A DNA stretch of 64,000 nt from Tabrizicola piscis (GTDB taxonomy: Bacteria; Pseudomonadota; Alphaproteobacteria; Rhodobacterales; Rhodobacteraceae). The notes under the pieces were generated by a model. The model did not search any database. It had not been told where the DNA came from and was given only the letters and a program-made list of their open reading frames with translations. Where the stretch lies: assembly GCF_003940805.1 (NCBI RefSeq), contig NZ_CP034328.1, positions 2,542,001 to 2,606,000 on the forward strand, in the 5' to 3' direction. Both the position numbers and the translations under genes were made by a program. Shown in pieces: positions 1 through 8,573 of this stretch. Each line of letters begins with the position of its first letter. The first letter of the stretch is position 1.

Positions 1-195
1 CATCCAGAAACCACCGCCGCCGATCCTGTCAACGATTGGAGCGCCAGGCAGGTAGTTATTGGAGCCGCCGCGCATCGACTGGGTGGGCGCAAGACCCTGC
101 GCGCGGGCAAAGGGGACAAAGCCAGACGTGCCAGAGATGATGACAAAGCCCGCACCAACCAAAAGGGTCCGTCGAGTGATCAGTTGTTGATGCAT
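1..195 (-). CDS. Tat-exported protein, probable intradiol dioxygenase-like (5' part only)
   Basis: Only the first 65 codons lie in the window; the gene runs off the left edge. The N-terminus has a twin-arginine signal (TRRTLLVGAG) followed by a hydrophobic stretch and a cleavage-like FARAQG. The mature start (PTQSMRGG, then PGAPIVDRIGGGGFWM) resembles, from memory, secreted intradiol ring-cleavage dioxygenase-like proteins. The iron-ligand tyrosines and histidines would lie outside the window, so enzyme activity cannot be checked. The start at 195 is preceded by GGGAGAG at a good ribosome-binding distance. Export and orientation are clear; the family is an educated guess. Confidence 0.55.
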   Translation of the reverse strand, partial: MHQQLITRRTLLVGAGFVIISGTSGFVPFARAQGLAPTQSMRGGSNNYLPGAPIVDRIGGGGFWM

Positions 196-419
196 TCCAC
201 TCTCCCACACCAAGCGCCGCGCTCGCGCCTATTCAACAAGGAAGCATAGAACCTTTTCCAATTTTGCCGAGAGGCAGCCTTGCAGGTTCAGATGAACATT
301 TTTCACGGCTGCGTCAGAACGGGCGAAGTCAATCTCATTCGGTCTTGGAACAGCCGACAGTAAGTGCGTGAGCCCTGTTGCCGCGTCATCCTGATCCGCT
401 GGGCCGCATCTTCGGCATG

Positions 420-761
420 ACCGCGTCGGGGGGGGCCTACTGGCGGCAGACCTGAGGCATGGGCATGTCGGTGGCGCAGCTTCCCGGTGGCGAGATCGTT
501 TCGGCGATGGAGCGTGGCGTGATCGACGCGTTCGAGTTCAGCAACCCGTCGTCCGATAGCCGGTTCGGCGCGCAGGACGTGGCCAAGAACTACTACCTGT
601 CGTCGTATCACCAAGCGTCGGCGTTCCTGACGCTGACCGGCTTTGTTGGCATTCTTTTGTGGTATGTTCCAAGGCTGGATCTGGGGGTGGTGATCGGCGT
701 CACACTGGCTTTGGCGCAGGTCGATCTGTACTTTTCTGCAGGTGAGCGCGACAAGCGCTGA
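420..761 (+). pseudogene. TRAP transporter DctP remnant joined to a foreign membrane tail
   Basis: An open frame from ATG 459 encodes 100 residues. The first half (SVAQLPGGEI, AMERGVIDAFEFSNPSSD, KNYYLSSYHQAS) is the substrate-binding core of DctP-type TRAP solute receptors. It matches only an internal piece of a protein normally about 330-360 residues long. Just upstream an in-frame TGA (453-455) interrupts the expected continuation, and related residues (GLLAADLR) occur in another frame. After the YHQAS motif the sequence switches to a hydrophobic segment (about AFLTLTGFVGILLW to LALAQVDLYF) with a charged end, which is not DctP. I read this as a decayed receptor gene joined by deletion to the tail of a small membrane protein, probably non-functional. 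Confidence 0.6.
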
Positions 762-886
762 CGAGCCGCCCCGACCGTTGACCGCAGCGGCGTGCGAACG
801 CGATCAAAAGGCGTTGGCACACAGTTCCGCAGCCTGACCCCGGGACAGACCGAAGACGTCGGGACTGCGACCGCGTGTTCTGCACT

Positions 887-1192
887 TCAAGCCTGGCTTA
901 CTACACAGCGGACATAGCGGATCGGGGACGCGGGCGCGATGGCGCCGGTGTGGTTGGCATGATTGCGAGTGGTGCCGACGGGCAAGACCATCTCGGGCTC
1001 GCCATCGGCCAGACGCGCCTTGCCGACCTGGGCAATCAAGCGGTCGGCGACTGCGTCCTTCGGAAGGTTGCAGTGGATACCCGCGGCCTGCGTAGGGGAG
1101 GACCGCGATACGACTGCCCCCATCGCAATCATGGCGACCAGAAGCATGAAGGGTACGGCCAAGACCGACCGGCGTGTGACGATGTGTTCCAT
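887..1192 (-). CDS. Small exported hypothetical protein (uncertain)
   Basis: This 101-residue frame starts at ATG 1192 behind AAGGGG. It begins with a charged N-region and a long hydrophobic segment (MEHIVTRRSVLAVPFMLLV, then AMIAMGAVVS), followed by AAGIHCNLPKDAVADRLIAQ. That looks like a signal peptide and a short mature domain. I recognise no family. The last 25 residues are of poor composition, so the 3' end may be frameshifted or the gene a remnant like its neighbour. If it is not real, 762-1356 holds no gene and no other recognisable element. Confidence 0.35.
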   Translation of the reverse strand: MEHIVTRRSVLAVPFMLLVAMIAMGAVVSRSSPTQAAGIHCNLPKDAVADRLIAQVGKARLADGEPEMVLPVGTTRNHANHTGAIAPASPIRYVRCVVSQA

Positions 1193-1356
1193 TGTTGGCC
1201 CCTTGATGAATTGGCCGTCGCATGCGCCGGCCGACATCGTTTAAGTCATCGTCACACGATAATCTGAGTGGGGTCGGTCGTCTGGACCGGCAACGAAACG
1301 CTCAGACGGATCGCGCAGGAGTTTCATTGCCTTTGCCACTCCGCCAGCATTGGCAG

Positions 1357-2415
1357 CTACGCACGGCGGCGGGAAATGACTTGCAAAGGCGACTCGCCGA
1401 ATGCCGCTTTGTAAAAGCGTGTAAATCTACCCGGATTGGAAAATCCAAATCGCAGGGCGACTGCGGTAAGTGTGACCGCTGAATCGCTGGAACGAAGCGC
1501 CTCACGCGCGGCTTCAAGGCGGAACTGGCGAATGGCCAGCAGCGGTGTTGTTTCCCGGAATTTCCGAAACACAATCTGTAAAGACCGCACACTGCAACCG
1601 GCAGCGGCCGCAACGTCATGCAGTGCAATGGGCTCTTCTACATTTGCCCTGATATAGGCTTCGGCGCGCCGCAGAACCCCGGGTGCAGGGGCAAAGTTCG
1701 GTCGCTCAAGCTGGTTTGAGTAATTGTGTGTCAATGACCGCAAAAGGGCATAAATCAGGAGATCTGAAAAGGAGCGATTTGCAGCTTCGTTGCCCAGAAA
1801 GGTCGGCGTGGGTGCCTGCAGTTCGACCATCAACACGTTGACAAGGTGGCGAAGGACCATCAGATTTTCTTTATCCCATTGAAAAACAGGATAGAACTCT
1901 GGGTCGCCCGCGACCGGGGTGCCCAAAAGCGCTGAAAGCCGCTGTGTAAGGCTGGCCTGGGGTATCCAGATCGCAACGCGCTCTTGTGCGCCGGTTGAGG
2001 TCAGATCGGTTTCCGGAATCCCCCGGTAGATCAGTCCGAGATTTGGATCAATTGTATGCGCGGCCCTACCCTTTTCTGAAAAGGTCAATGCACCCTTGCC
2101 AACGATGGTCAGGCAGTAATCGGGAATACCAATACCGGTGATTGACATCTTGGCAGCAAGTTGGTCCGCAACAAAGGCAACCTCAAGTTCCCCTGCTTTG
2201 CTTGCCCCCCGGATTGAGACGTCATTTTCTGGTGCAAGCTGTCCAGCCGTTTTGCCCAGAATCGAATAGCGGATCCGGTGATACTCGGGTCTAAGGAAGT
2301 ATGGGCGAAGTTGAGGCCAATAGCTTCCGCTTTCAAGTTCCTGAAGATCCCGAATGCTAGCAGTCTTGAAACCGCTGCGCGGGCTGCCGTCCTTGTCAGT
2401 CAGTATCCAGTCCAT
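1357..2415 (-). CDS. AraC-family transcriptional regulator
   Basis: This 352-residue protein ends in a typical AraC/XylS DNA-binding domain (about residues 250-350). The first helix-turn-helix is around ALHDVAAAAGCSVRSL. The second carries the family hallmark TAVALRFGFSNPGRFTRFYK followed by GESP. The N-terminal 240 residues form the variable sensing part and suggest no ligand. The start codon at 2415 lies 8 nt past the stop of the allophanate hydrolase gene on the same strand, so the two are probably co-transcribed. That makes it a candidate second regulator of the nitrogen-scavenging locus, besides the LysR protein, although its target is not shown by the sequence. Confidence 0.88.
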   Translation of the reverse strand: MDWILTDKDGSPRSGFKTASIRDLQELESGSYWPQLRPYFLRPEYHRIRYSILGKTAGQLAPENDVSIRGASKAGELEVAFVADQLAAKMSITGIGIPDYCLTIVGKGALTFSEKGRAAHTIDPNLGLIYRGIPETDLTSTGAQERVAIWIPQASLTQRLSALLGTPVAGDPEFYPVFQWDKENLMVLRHLVNVLMVELQAPTPTFLGNEAANRSFSDLLIYALLRSLTHNYSNQLERPNFAPAPGVLRRAEAYIRANVEEPIALHDVAAAAGCSVRSLQIVFRKFRETTPLLAIRQFRLEAAREALRSSDSAVTLTAVALRFGFSNPGRFTRFYKAAFGESPLQVISRRRA

Positions 2416-2423
2416 TCCAAGCT

Positions 2424-4226
2424 CTACTGCGCAATTCCGGAGCGCAGGAGGAACTTACGCCAGTCTGCCAAATCGGTGATATCCAGCGCACCTTCAGCGG
2501 CTTGGCTTTCGCAGATGAATCCGAAGACTGAACTTCCATCCGATAGCTGCACTGTCCCGATCCCAAGTGGCGCCGGGATCGTCTGCATGAAGCTACCGAA
2601 ACAGGCGAGTGGCATGGCCCATAACTCCAGAGCAATCTCGCCACCCGCGCCCGGCGCAACGCGGATGAGGCCCGGCCGGTAGGGGGGGCCTCCGGGCAAG
2701 GCAATGAACCTGTAGTCCGCGCGTGTGCGGGCCGTGCCGGCAAAGGTCGCGCCGCGCGAAACCAACTCATGGTTCAACGGAAGGCCGGACATATGCGCGC
2801 CACACACGGCGATTGTGATCGTATCGGCAGGGGCGTCGGACAGAAGCGGTTGCTGGACGACCGGCCATTGCGTGGCGCCCAGCGTCCGGTCCCCCGCTGC
2901 TTCCAGTCTCAGCGCCACCGAGGCCAGAAGGTGATCTTGCCCAGCCTTGGCCAGCAGTGTCACGCCACCCGGACGCCCATCGCTGCGGGCGGGGGTCGGC
3001 ACGGCGAGGCCGCACATGTTCAGCAAGTTGACGAAATTCGTGTAGGTGCCGAAGTTGGAATTGGGGGTTACAGGATCATCTTTCAGGTCCTGCACCGTAT
3101 AGAACTTCGGGATCGTTGGTACACACAGAAGGTCAAGCCCGGCAAGCGCCGGTTCGGCAAGGCGTGCCAGTTCCTTCAACCGGTACATTCCGCGGAAGGC
3201 ATCGGCGGCGGTCAAGCTTTCGGCCTTGCCGATGATCTTGCGGGTGACGGGCAGGATTGCCTCGGGGTCGGACTTCAACAGGTCTTCGACCACTGTATAT
3301 CGCTCGGCGACCCAAGCCCCGTCGTAGAGCATGGCGGCGACGGCATAGAGCGGCGCAAAGTCCACTTCCACAATCACGGCAACCGAGGCGCGCAGGATGT
3401 TGACTGCAGCGTCGAAGGACGCTGACTGGACCATGTCGCCGAAGAACCTGATGCTTTCAGGGCTTGGGATACCGACTTTCAGGACCGTCGGCGCAGGCGA
3501 AAGGTCAGGCGCGGCAAAGGGGCGGGCAAAGGCATCGCCGGGGTCATAGGTGCAGGCCACCTGATAGGCGCGCCATGCGTCCTGCACGGTCAAGCCGAAG
3601 ATCGACACGGTCTCGATGCTGCGGCAGGCGGGAACGACGCCGGTTGCGGACAGGGCACCCAGACTGGGCTTCAGGCCCACGATGTTGTTCAACGCCGCTG
3701 GCACCCGGCCAGACCCCGCCGTATCTGTTCCAAGTGCCAGCGTCACGATGCCCTGCGCCACCGCCACGGCAGATCCGGCTGACGACCCACCCGGCACAAT
3801 GGCCGCATCCAACGCGTTCACGGGTACCCCGTAGGGCGAACGGACACCGACAAGACCCGTTGCGAACTGGTCAAGGTTGGTCTTGCCGATGCACAGTGCC
3901 CCGGCAGCCTTGAGCTTGGCCACGACGAAGGCATCCTGATCAGCCATGTAGGCAAAGGCAGGGCAGGCGGCTGTCGTTGGGCAACCCGCGACGTCGATAT
4001 TGTCCTTGACCGCGAAGGGCACCCCCCAAAGCGGGCGCGTCGGATCATAGGGCCCCAGCGCCATCGCCGCTGCCAGCACCTCGTCCTGCGGGATCAGGGT
4101 GATGAAGATGGCCGGATCGCCCACCTCTGCAATCCGGTCATAAACTTGCTCCACGACACGCGCGACCGGCGTTCCGGCTGCATAGGCGGCATGCAGGGCC
4201 GGGATTGTCAGGGCTAAGTCAGTCAC
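2424..4226 (-). CDS. atzF: Allophanate hydrolase
   Basis: It hydrolyses allophanate (urea-1-carboxylate) to ammonia and CO2, the last step of biuret and cyanurate breakdown. It is a 600-residue protein. The N-terminal amidase-signature domain has the Lys-Ser-Ser triad visible as K74 (VPFAVKDN), S148 (VPGGSSAGSA) and S172 (TDTAGSGRVPA). The triad spacing equals that I recall for Pseudomonas AtzF (K91, S165, S189). A C-terminal domain of about 130 residues (from around PADTITIAVCGAHMSG) is typical of AtzF. I chose GTG 4226 because AAAGGA precedes it. A longer ATG frame from 4265 exists but would push into the divergent promoter. It is transcribed away from the lysR gene and followed by araC. 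Confidence 0.9.
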   Translation of the reverse strand: MTDLALTIPALHAAYAAGTPVARVVEQVYDRIAEVGDPAIFITLIPQDEVLAAAMALGPYDPTRPLWGVPFAVKDNIDVAGCPTTAACPAFAYMADQDAFVVAKLKAAGALCIGKTNLDQFATGLVGVRSPYGVPVNALDAAIVPGGSSAGSAVAVAQGIVTLALGTDTAGSGRVPAALNNIVGLKPSLGALSATGVVPACRSIETVSIFGLTVQDAWRAYQVACTYDPGDAFARPFAAPDLSPAPTVLKVGIPSPESIRFFGDMVQSASFDAAVNILRASVAVIVEVDFAPLYAVAAMLYDGAWVAERYTVVEDLLKSDPEAILPVTRKIIGKAESLTAADAFRGMYRLKELARLAEPALAGLDLLCVPTIPKFYTVQDLKDDPVTPNSNFGTYTNFVNLLNMCGLAVPTPARSDGRPGGVTLLAKAGQDHLLASVALRLEAAGDRTLGATQWPVVQQPLLSDAPADTITIAVCGAHMSGLPLNHELVSRGATFAGTARTRADYRFIALPGGPPYRPGLIRVAPGAGGEIALELWAMPLACFGSFMQTIPAPLGIGTVQLSDGSSVFGFICESQAAEGALDITDLADWRKFLLRSGIAQ

Positions 4227-4299
4227 GGTCTGTCCTTTGTCGGGGTTCGTTCCAATCTCTGCCAAGGTCGCGCTTCAAAGCGCCGAATACAAATGCTAA

Positions 4300-4324
4300 G
4301 ATTTCACAAAAGCGGTGCAAAAAA
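4300..4324. promoter_or_regulatory. Degenerate copy of the putative LysR operator
   Basis: The right half-site TGCAAAAAA (4316-4324) is identical to the right arm of the palindrome at 5282-5306. It has the same 7-nt spacer and a weaker left arm (GATTTCACA, 5 of 9 positions matching). It lies between the divergent atzF and lysR starts, where LysR proteins usually bind to repress their own gene and activate the neighbour. Confidence 0.45.
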
Positions 4325-4363
4325 TGCATCGCAGCTTACGGTGAGCGCTGGGGTCGGGGCACG

Positions 4364-5260
4364 ATGAAGCATTTGCAGGATTTTGCCTATATCGAGGCGG
4401 TGATGCGGGCGGGGTCGATCCGCAAGGCGGCAGATGACATGAACATCACCGCCTCGGCGCTGAACCGGCGAATCCAGCGGTTTGAAGAGGAGTTTGGCTC
4501 TGAGATTTTCGAGCGTCTCCCGCGCGGTGTGCGGCTGAACCCGGCAGGCGAGCTTTTGGTCCAGCATTTCCGCGCGCAGGTGTCGGACCTGCGGCGGGTG
4601 CAAAGCCAGGTTGCCGATCTGTCGGGCATCCGGCGCGGGCACGTGTCCGTGGCATGTTCGCAGGCCTTGATCCCCTACTTCATGCCGGACCAGATCGCCC
4701 GCTATCGCGAAAGCCACCCGGGAGTCACCTTCTCCGTCAGCGTCCGCGACCGTGAAGCCGCCGAACGTGATCTGAGCACGTTTCGCAGCGACATCGCCCT
4801 GGTTTTCGAACCCGTGCTGCTGGTGGACTTCGAAGTGTTGATGTCGGTCCCCCAGACGATCCACGCCCTGATGCGTGACGACCATCCGCTGGCCGGGCAA
4901 CCCGAGTTGCGCTTGCGTGACTGTCTTGACCATCCCCATGTGGTGCCAAGCCGGCAGTACGGCGTGCGCTATCTTCTGGACACGGCCGCCGCGCGCGGGT
5001 CGCGTGCCATCGCGCCTGTGGTCGAAGCGGATTCCTTCGATTTCATGCGCCACTATGTGCTGCACGAAAATGCACTCGCCTTTCAGATTCCGATCGGGCT
5101 GCAGCTTTGGCCCGGCTCTGGCCTGACGTCGCGACCATTGTCTGGCCGCGATGTGCCTGCCGGGAACTTGCTGCTTGGCCAGATGCGTGGTCGGACGCTG
5201 CCCGTCGCCTCGGCCCGCTTCGCGCAAAGCCTTCGGCTGGCACTTCAGGCAATGACCTGA
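4364..5260 (+). CDS. LysR-family transcriptional regulator
   Basis: This 298-residue protein has normal LysR length. The N-terminal winged helix-turn-helix is in residues 1-60 (FAYIEAVMRAGSIRKAADDM, ITASALNRRIQRFEEEFG, LFER-type end as IFERLPRGVRLNPAG). The remainder is a periplasmic-binding-like effector domain (RRGHVSVACSQALIPYF onward). ATG 4364 is used because it places the helix-turn-helix at the usual distance from the N-terminus; an upstream extension to 4205 would overlap atzF. The gene lies between atzF (divergent) and the BMP transporter operon (downstream, same strand), so it probably controls both in response to a urea-derived nitrogen compound. Confidence 0.9.
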   Translation: MKHLQDFAYIEAVMRAGSIRKAADDMNITASALNRRIQRFEEEFGSEIFERLPRGVRLNPAGELLVQHFRAQVSDLRRVQSQVADLSGIRRGHVSVACSQALIPYFMPDQIARYRESHPGVTFSVSVRDREAAERDLSTFRSDIALVFEPVLLVDFEVLMSVPQTIHALMRDDHPLAGQPELRLRDCLDHPHVVPSRQYGVRYLLDTAAARGSRAIAPVVEADSFDFMRHYVLHENALAFQIPIGLQLWPGSGLTSRPLSGRDVPAGNLLLGQMRGRTLPVASARFAQSLRLALQAMT

Positions 5261-5281
5261 GGCCAGACGACAACCGCTGCA

Positions 5282-5306
5282 TTTTTTGCACCACTCTTGC
5301 AAAAAA
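5282..5306. promoter_or_regulatory. Perfect 9-bp inverted repeat, putative LysR operator
   Basis: The arms TTTTTTGCA and TGCAAAAAA are perfect inverted repeats separated by 7 nt. The site lies in the 144-nt gap between the lysR stop and the transport-operon start, about 100 nt before the first start codon. It contains the T-N11-A arrangement expected of LysR sites. A half-conserved copy precedes lysR itself. The role is inferred from position and symmetry. Confidence 0.6.
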
Positions 5307-5404
5307 ATAGCAGACGTCAGAAGCGATGAATCATCCTAGCCTTCCTGTCAGGACCAAATCCCGATGGCCGCAGCAGGCCGGACAGCGCTGACAGGAGCGA
5401 ACCT

Positions 5405-6532
5405 ATGAAAGCTTTCAACACCTTAACTCGCCGTCGATTTCTTGGGTCGTCCGCCGCGCTGGCAGGCGCTTCGGCCATGGGCGGTGTGCTGGGGGCCGGA
5501 TCAGCCTTGGCGCAAACGCCATTGACCGTCGGGTTCATCTACGTCGGTCCGAAGGACGATTTCGGCTACAACCAAGCCCATGCTGAGGGTGCGGCAGCTG
5601 TAAAGGCCATGCCCGGTGTGACGGTTCTGGAAGAGGAAAACGTCCCCGAATCCGTCGATGTCCAGAACACCATGGAGTCGATGATCAACTTCGATGGCGC
5701 GACGCTGATCTTCCCAACCTCATTCGGCTACTTCAACCCCCACATCCTGGAGCTTGCGCCAAAGTTCCCGAACGTGCGCTTTCAGCACGCCGGGGGGCTT
5801 TGGACGCCGGAAAACCCGGCCAACATCGGGTCTTACTTCGGCTATATCGGGATGGGGCAATATCTGAACGGCGTCGCCGCCGGACATGCCAGCGTCACCA
5901 AGAAGATCGGCTTTGTCGCGGCAAAGCCGATTCCGCAGGTGGTGAACAACATCAACTCGTTCCTTCTTGGCGCGCGGTCGGTGGACCCCTCGATCACCTG
6001 TCAGGTGATCTTCACCGGAGAATGGTCGCTGGCCGTGAAAGAGGCCGAGGCGACGAATGCGCTGTGCGATCAGGGCTGCGATGTCATCACCTGCCATGTC
6101 GACGGGCCCAAGGTCGTTTGCGAAACCGCTGCCGGTCGCGGTGCCTTTGTCTGCGGCTATCACGCCGACCAGACCGCGCTGGCGGGTGACAAGTATCTGA
6201 CCGGGGCCGAATGGAACTGGGCTGGCGTCTACACCGGCATGATCGAAACCGTGCAGGCCGGTGGCACCATCGACAACTTCGTGCGCGGTGGTCTGGCCGA
6301 GAACTTCATCAAGATGAGCCCGCTTGGTCCCGCCGTTTCCGATGCAGGCCGCGCCCAGTTCGAAGCAACCAAGGCCGAGATCATGGCAGGTGGCTTTGCC
6401 GCCTACAAAGGCCCGCTGAAGGACAATACCGGCGCCGAGGTCGTGCCTGCCGGCACCGCCATGGTTGAAACGGACGTGGCGATCGAAAGCATCGGCTATC
6501 TGGTCGAAGGCGTCATCGGTTCCACGAGCTGA
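5405..6532 (+). CDS. BMP-family ABC transporter substrate-binding protein
   Basis: This is the periplasmic receptor of an ABC importer. Residues 1-36 are a twin-arginine signal (LTRRRFLGSSAALAG) with a cleavage-like SALAQ. The mature domain has BMP/PnrA-like features: VGFIYVGPKDDFGYNQAHAE at the start, then TLIFPTSFGYF and IGYLVEGVIG. The length (375 aa) is normal. BMP receptors commonly bind nucleosides, but here every catabolic neighbour acts on ureas or amides, so a urea derivative such as biuret is the more likely ligand (inference). It is the first gene of an operon with two permeases, enzymes and the ATPase. Confidence 0.9.
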   Translation: MKAFNTLTRRRFLGSSAALAGASAMGGVLGAGSALAQTPLTVGFIYVGPKDDFGYNQAHAEGAAAVKAMPGVTVLEEENVPESVDVQNTMESMINFDGATLIFPTSFGYFNPHILELAPKFPNVRFQHAGGLWTPENPANIGSYFGYIGMGQYLNGVAAGHASVTKKIGFVAAKPIPQVVNNINSFLLGARSVDPSITCQVIFTGEWSLAVKEAEATNALCDQGCDVITCHVDGPKVVCETAAGRGAFVCGYHADQTALAGDKYLTGAEWNWAGVYTGMIETVQAGGTIDNFVRGGLAENFIKMSPLGPAVSDAGRAQFEATKAEIMAGGFAAYKGPLKDNTGAEVVPAGTAMVETDVAIESIGYLVEGVIGSTS

Positions 6533-6534
6533 GC

Positions 6535-7638
6535 GTGACCAACGAGGCGCAACCCATGCCGCGTCTGCTACGGGCACCGGCACTGTCGGTGGTCGTGCCC
6601 CGGTCCGAGGGCCTGTTGATCCCGCTGGCGGCATTGCTGGCGGGGTCGTTGGCCTTCAGTCTGTTTCTGCTGATGGTGGGAAAATCACCGCTCGCCTTCT
6701 TCGGGCTGGTGTGGACGGCTGGCTTCAGCACGGCGTTCTCCTGGCAGAACACACTGTCACAAGTCTCCCCCCTCATGTTTGCAGCTTTGTGTGTAGCCTT
6801 GCCCGCACGTTTGGGTCTGGTTGTAATCGGCGGCGAGGGGGCGATCGTCCTTGGGGGGCTGGCCGCAGCGGTGGCAGGTACGGTTGCGGTGGGCTGGTCG
6901 CCCACGATGGGTCTTGGGTTGATGGCCCTGTCGGCGATGGCGATTGGTGGCGGCTGGATCGCCACCGTCGGCGCGCTGCGGATCAAGCGCGGGGTGAATG
7001 AGACCATCGCCTCGCTCTTGATGGCCTATATCGCCATCGCGCTGTTCAACCATCTGGTCGAAGGTCCGTTCCGCGATCCCGCAAGCCTGAACAAGCCGTC
7101 AACCCTGCCGCTGGCCGAAAGCCTGCGCGTGGGGGAAATGCCGTTCATTTCCGCCCATTGGGGGGTGCTGGTCGGCATCGTCGCCTGCATCGCCTGCTGG
7201 GTGCTGATCGAGAGGACGACCCTTGGCTTTGCCGCGCGTATCGCGGGCGACAACCTGCGTGCAGCGCAGGTGCAGGGCCTGCCCGTCGGAAAGCTGGTGA
7301 TCGGATTCACCGCGCTTGGCGGGGCCTTTGCCGGGCTGGCCGGGTTCTTCGAGGTTGCCGCCGTGCATGGTTCGGCCAACGGGTCGCTGATCGCGGGCTA
7401 TGGTTATACCGGCATCCTGGTGGCCTTCCTTGCGCGGCACAATCCGCTGGCCATCATTCCGGTGGCAATCCTGCTTGGCGGTTTTGCCGCCTCCAGCGGG
7501 TTGATCCAGCGCCGGATGGACCTGCCGGACGCCACGATCCTGGTGTTTCAGGGGATGATCTTCGTGGCGATCCTGCTGTCTGAAACCGCCTATGGCCGGT
7601 TCAGGATCTTCACCCCCGCCTATTGGGAGGGCCGCTGA
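6535..7638 (+). CDS. ABC transporter permease (BPD_transp_2 type), subunit 1
   Basis: This is a multi-span inner-membrane permease of about 367 residues with repeated hydrophobic segments (LIPLAALLAGSLAFSLFLL, then VALPARLGLVVIGGEGAIVL, and others). The conserved inner block (GEGAIVLGGL, RIKRGVNETIASLLM, AAQVQGLPVGKLV, LAGFFEVAAVHG) is typical of permeases paired with BMP receptors. It begins 2 nt after the receptor gene, at GTG 6535; ATG 6556 is an alternative. Its stop overlaps the start of the second permease (TGATG), which favours coupled, equimolar synthesis. Confidence 0.9.
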   Translation: MTNEAQPMPRLLRAPALSVVVPRSEGLLIPLAALLAGSLAFSLFLLMVGKSPLAFFGLVWTAGFSTAFSWQNTLSQVSPLMFAALCVALPARLGLVVIGGEGAIVLGGLAAAVAGTVAVGWSPTMGLGLMALSAMAIGGGWIATVGALRIKRGVNETIASLLMAYIAIALFNHLVEGPFRDPASLNKPSTLPLAESLRVGEMPFISAHWGVLVGIVACIACWVLIERTTLGFAARIAGDNLRAAQVQGLPVGKLVIGFTALGGAFAGLAGFFEVAAVHGSANGSLIAGYGYTGILVAFLARHNPLAIIPVAILLGGFAASSGLIQRRMDLPDATILVFQGMIFVAILLSETAYGRFRIFTPAYWEGR

Positions 7639-8564
7639 TGGACCCCGTAGATATCGGCCTTTGGGGTGTGCCGCTGGCAATCCTTGCCGGAGCGATCCGC
7701 GTCTCGACCCCGTTTCTGTTCGTCTCGCTCGGCGAATGCCTGACGGAACGGTCGGGCCGCATCAACCTTGGGCTGGAAGGCACGCTGATCTTTGGCGCGA
7801 TGTCGGGCTATGCCATCGCCTATGAAACGGGGTCGCCGTTTCTGGGCGTGGCTGCCGCCGCATTGGCCGGTGTGGTGTTCGGTCTGTTCCACGGCTGGGT
7901 CTGCAAGTTCAAGGGCGTGAACGACATTGCCATCGGCATTGCGCTGATGCTGCTTGGCACCGGGCTCGCGTTCTTTTTCGGCAAGCCCTACATCCAGCCT
8001 GTCGCGCCAAAGCTGCCATCCATTTCGCTTGGGGGCTGGTCGGATGTGCCACAGGTTCAGGCCGCGTTGCAGGTCAACGTGCTGTTCCTTTTTGGCGCGG
8101 TCCTTGCGGTTTTCCTGTGGTGGATGTTCCGCGCCACCCGCGTCGGTCTGGTGATCCGCGTTGTGGGCGACAGTTCCGATGCCGCCCGCGCCATGGGCCT
8201 GAACGCCGACCGCGTGCGGCTGTTGTCCACCGCGGCGGGGGGGGCCTTCGCCGGAATCGCGGGGGCTTACCTGTCGCTCTACTACCCCGGCAGCTGGAAT
8301 GAGGGGGTGTCCTCCGGTCAGGGGCTGATGGCCGTGGCGCTGGTGATCTTTGCCCGCTGGAACCCGATCAACTGCTTTTGGGCCGCCCTTTTGTTCGGCG
8401 GGGCCGGGGCGCTTGGTCCGGCGCTGCAATCGGTCGGGGTGTCCGAAGGATACTACCTGTTCTTCGCGGCCCCTTACGTTCTGACACTGGGGCTGTTGAT
8501 CGCAACATCCTCGCCAGAGCGGGCGATGCAGGGCGCCCCCGCCGAATTAAGCATTACGAAATAG
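7638..8564 (+). CDS. ABC transporter permease (BPD_transp_2 type), subunit 2
   Basis: This is the second membrane subunit of the importer, 308 residues. It carries the family hallmark ERSGRINLGLEGTLIFGAM near the N-terminus, then FKGVNDIAIGIALMLLGTGL and a loop with DAARAMGLNADRVRLLST that should contact the ATPase. The start at 7638 overlaps the stop of subunit 1 by one base; an upstream in-frame start at 7623 would lie inside the first permease gene. A 9-nt gap with TAGGAGAG leads to the amidase gene. Confidence 0.9.
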   Translation: MDPVDIGLWGVPLAILAGAIRVSTPFLFVSLGECLTERSGRINLGLEGTLIFGAMSGYAIAYETGSPFLGVAAAALAGVVFGLFHGWVCKFKGVNDIAIGIALMLLGTGLAFFFGKPYIQPVAPKLPSISLGGWSDVPQVQAALQVNVLFLFGAVLAVFLWWMFRATRVGLVIRVVGDSSDAARAMGLNADRVRLLSTAAGGAFAGIAGAYLSLYYPGSWNEGVSSGQGLMAVALVIFARWNPINCFWAALLFGGAGALGPALQSVGVSEGYYLFFAAPYVLTLGLLIATSSPERAMQGAPAELSITK

Positions 8565-8573
8565 GAGAGCAGA

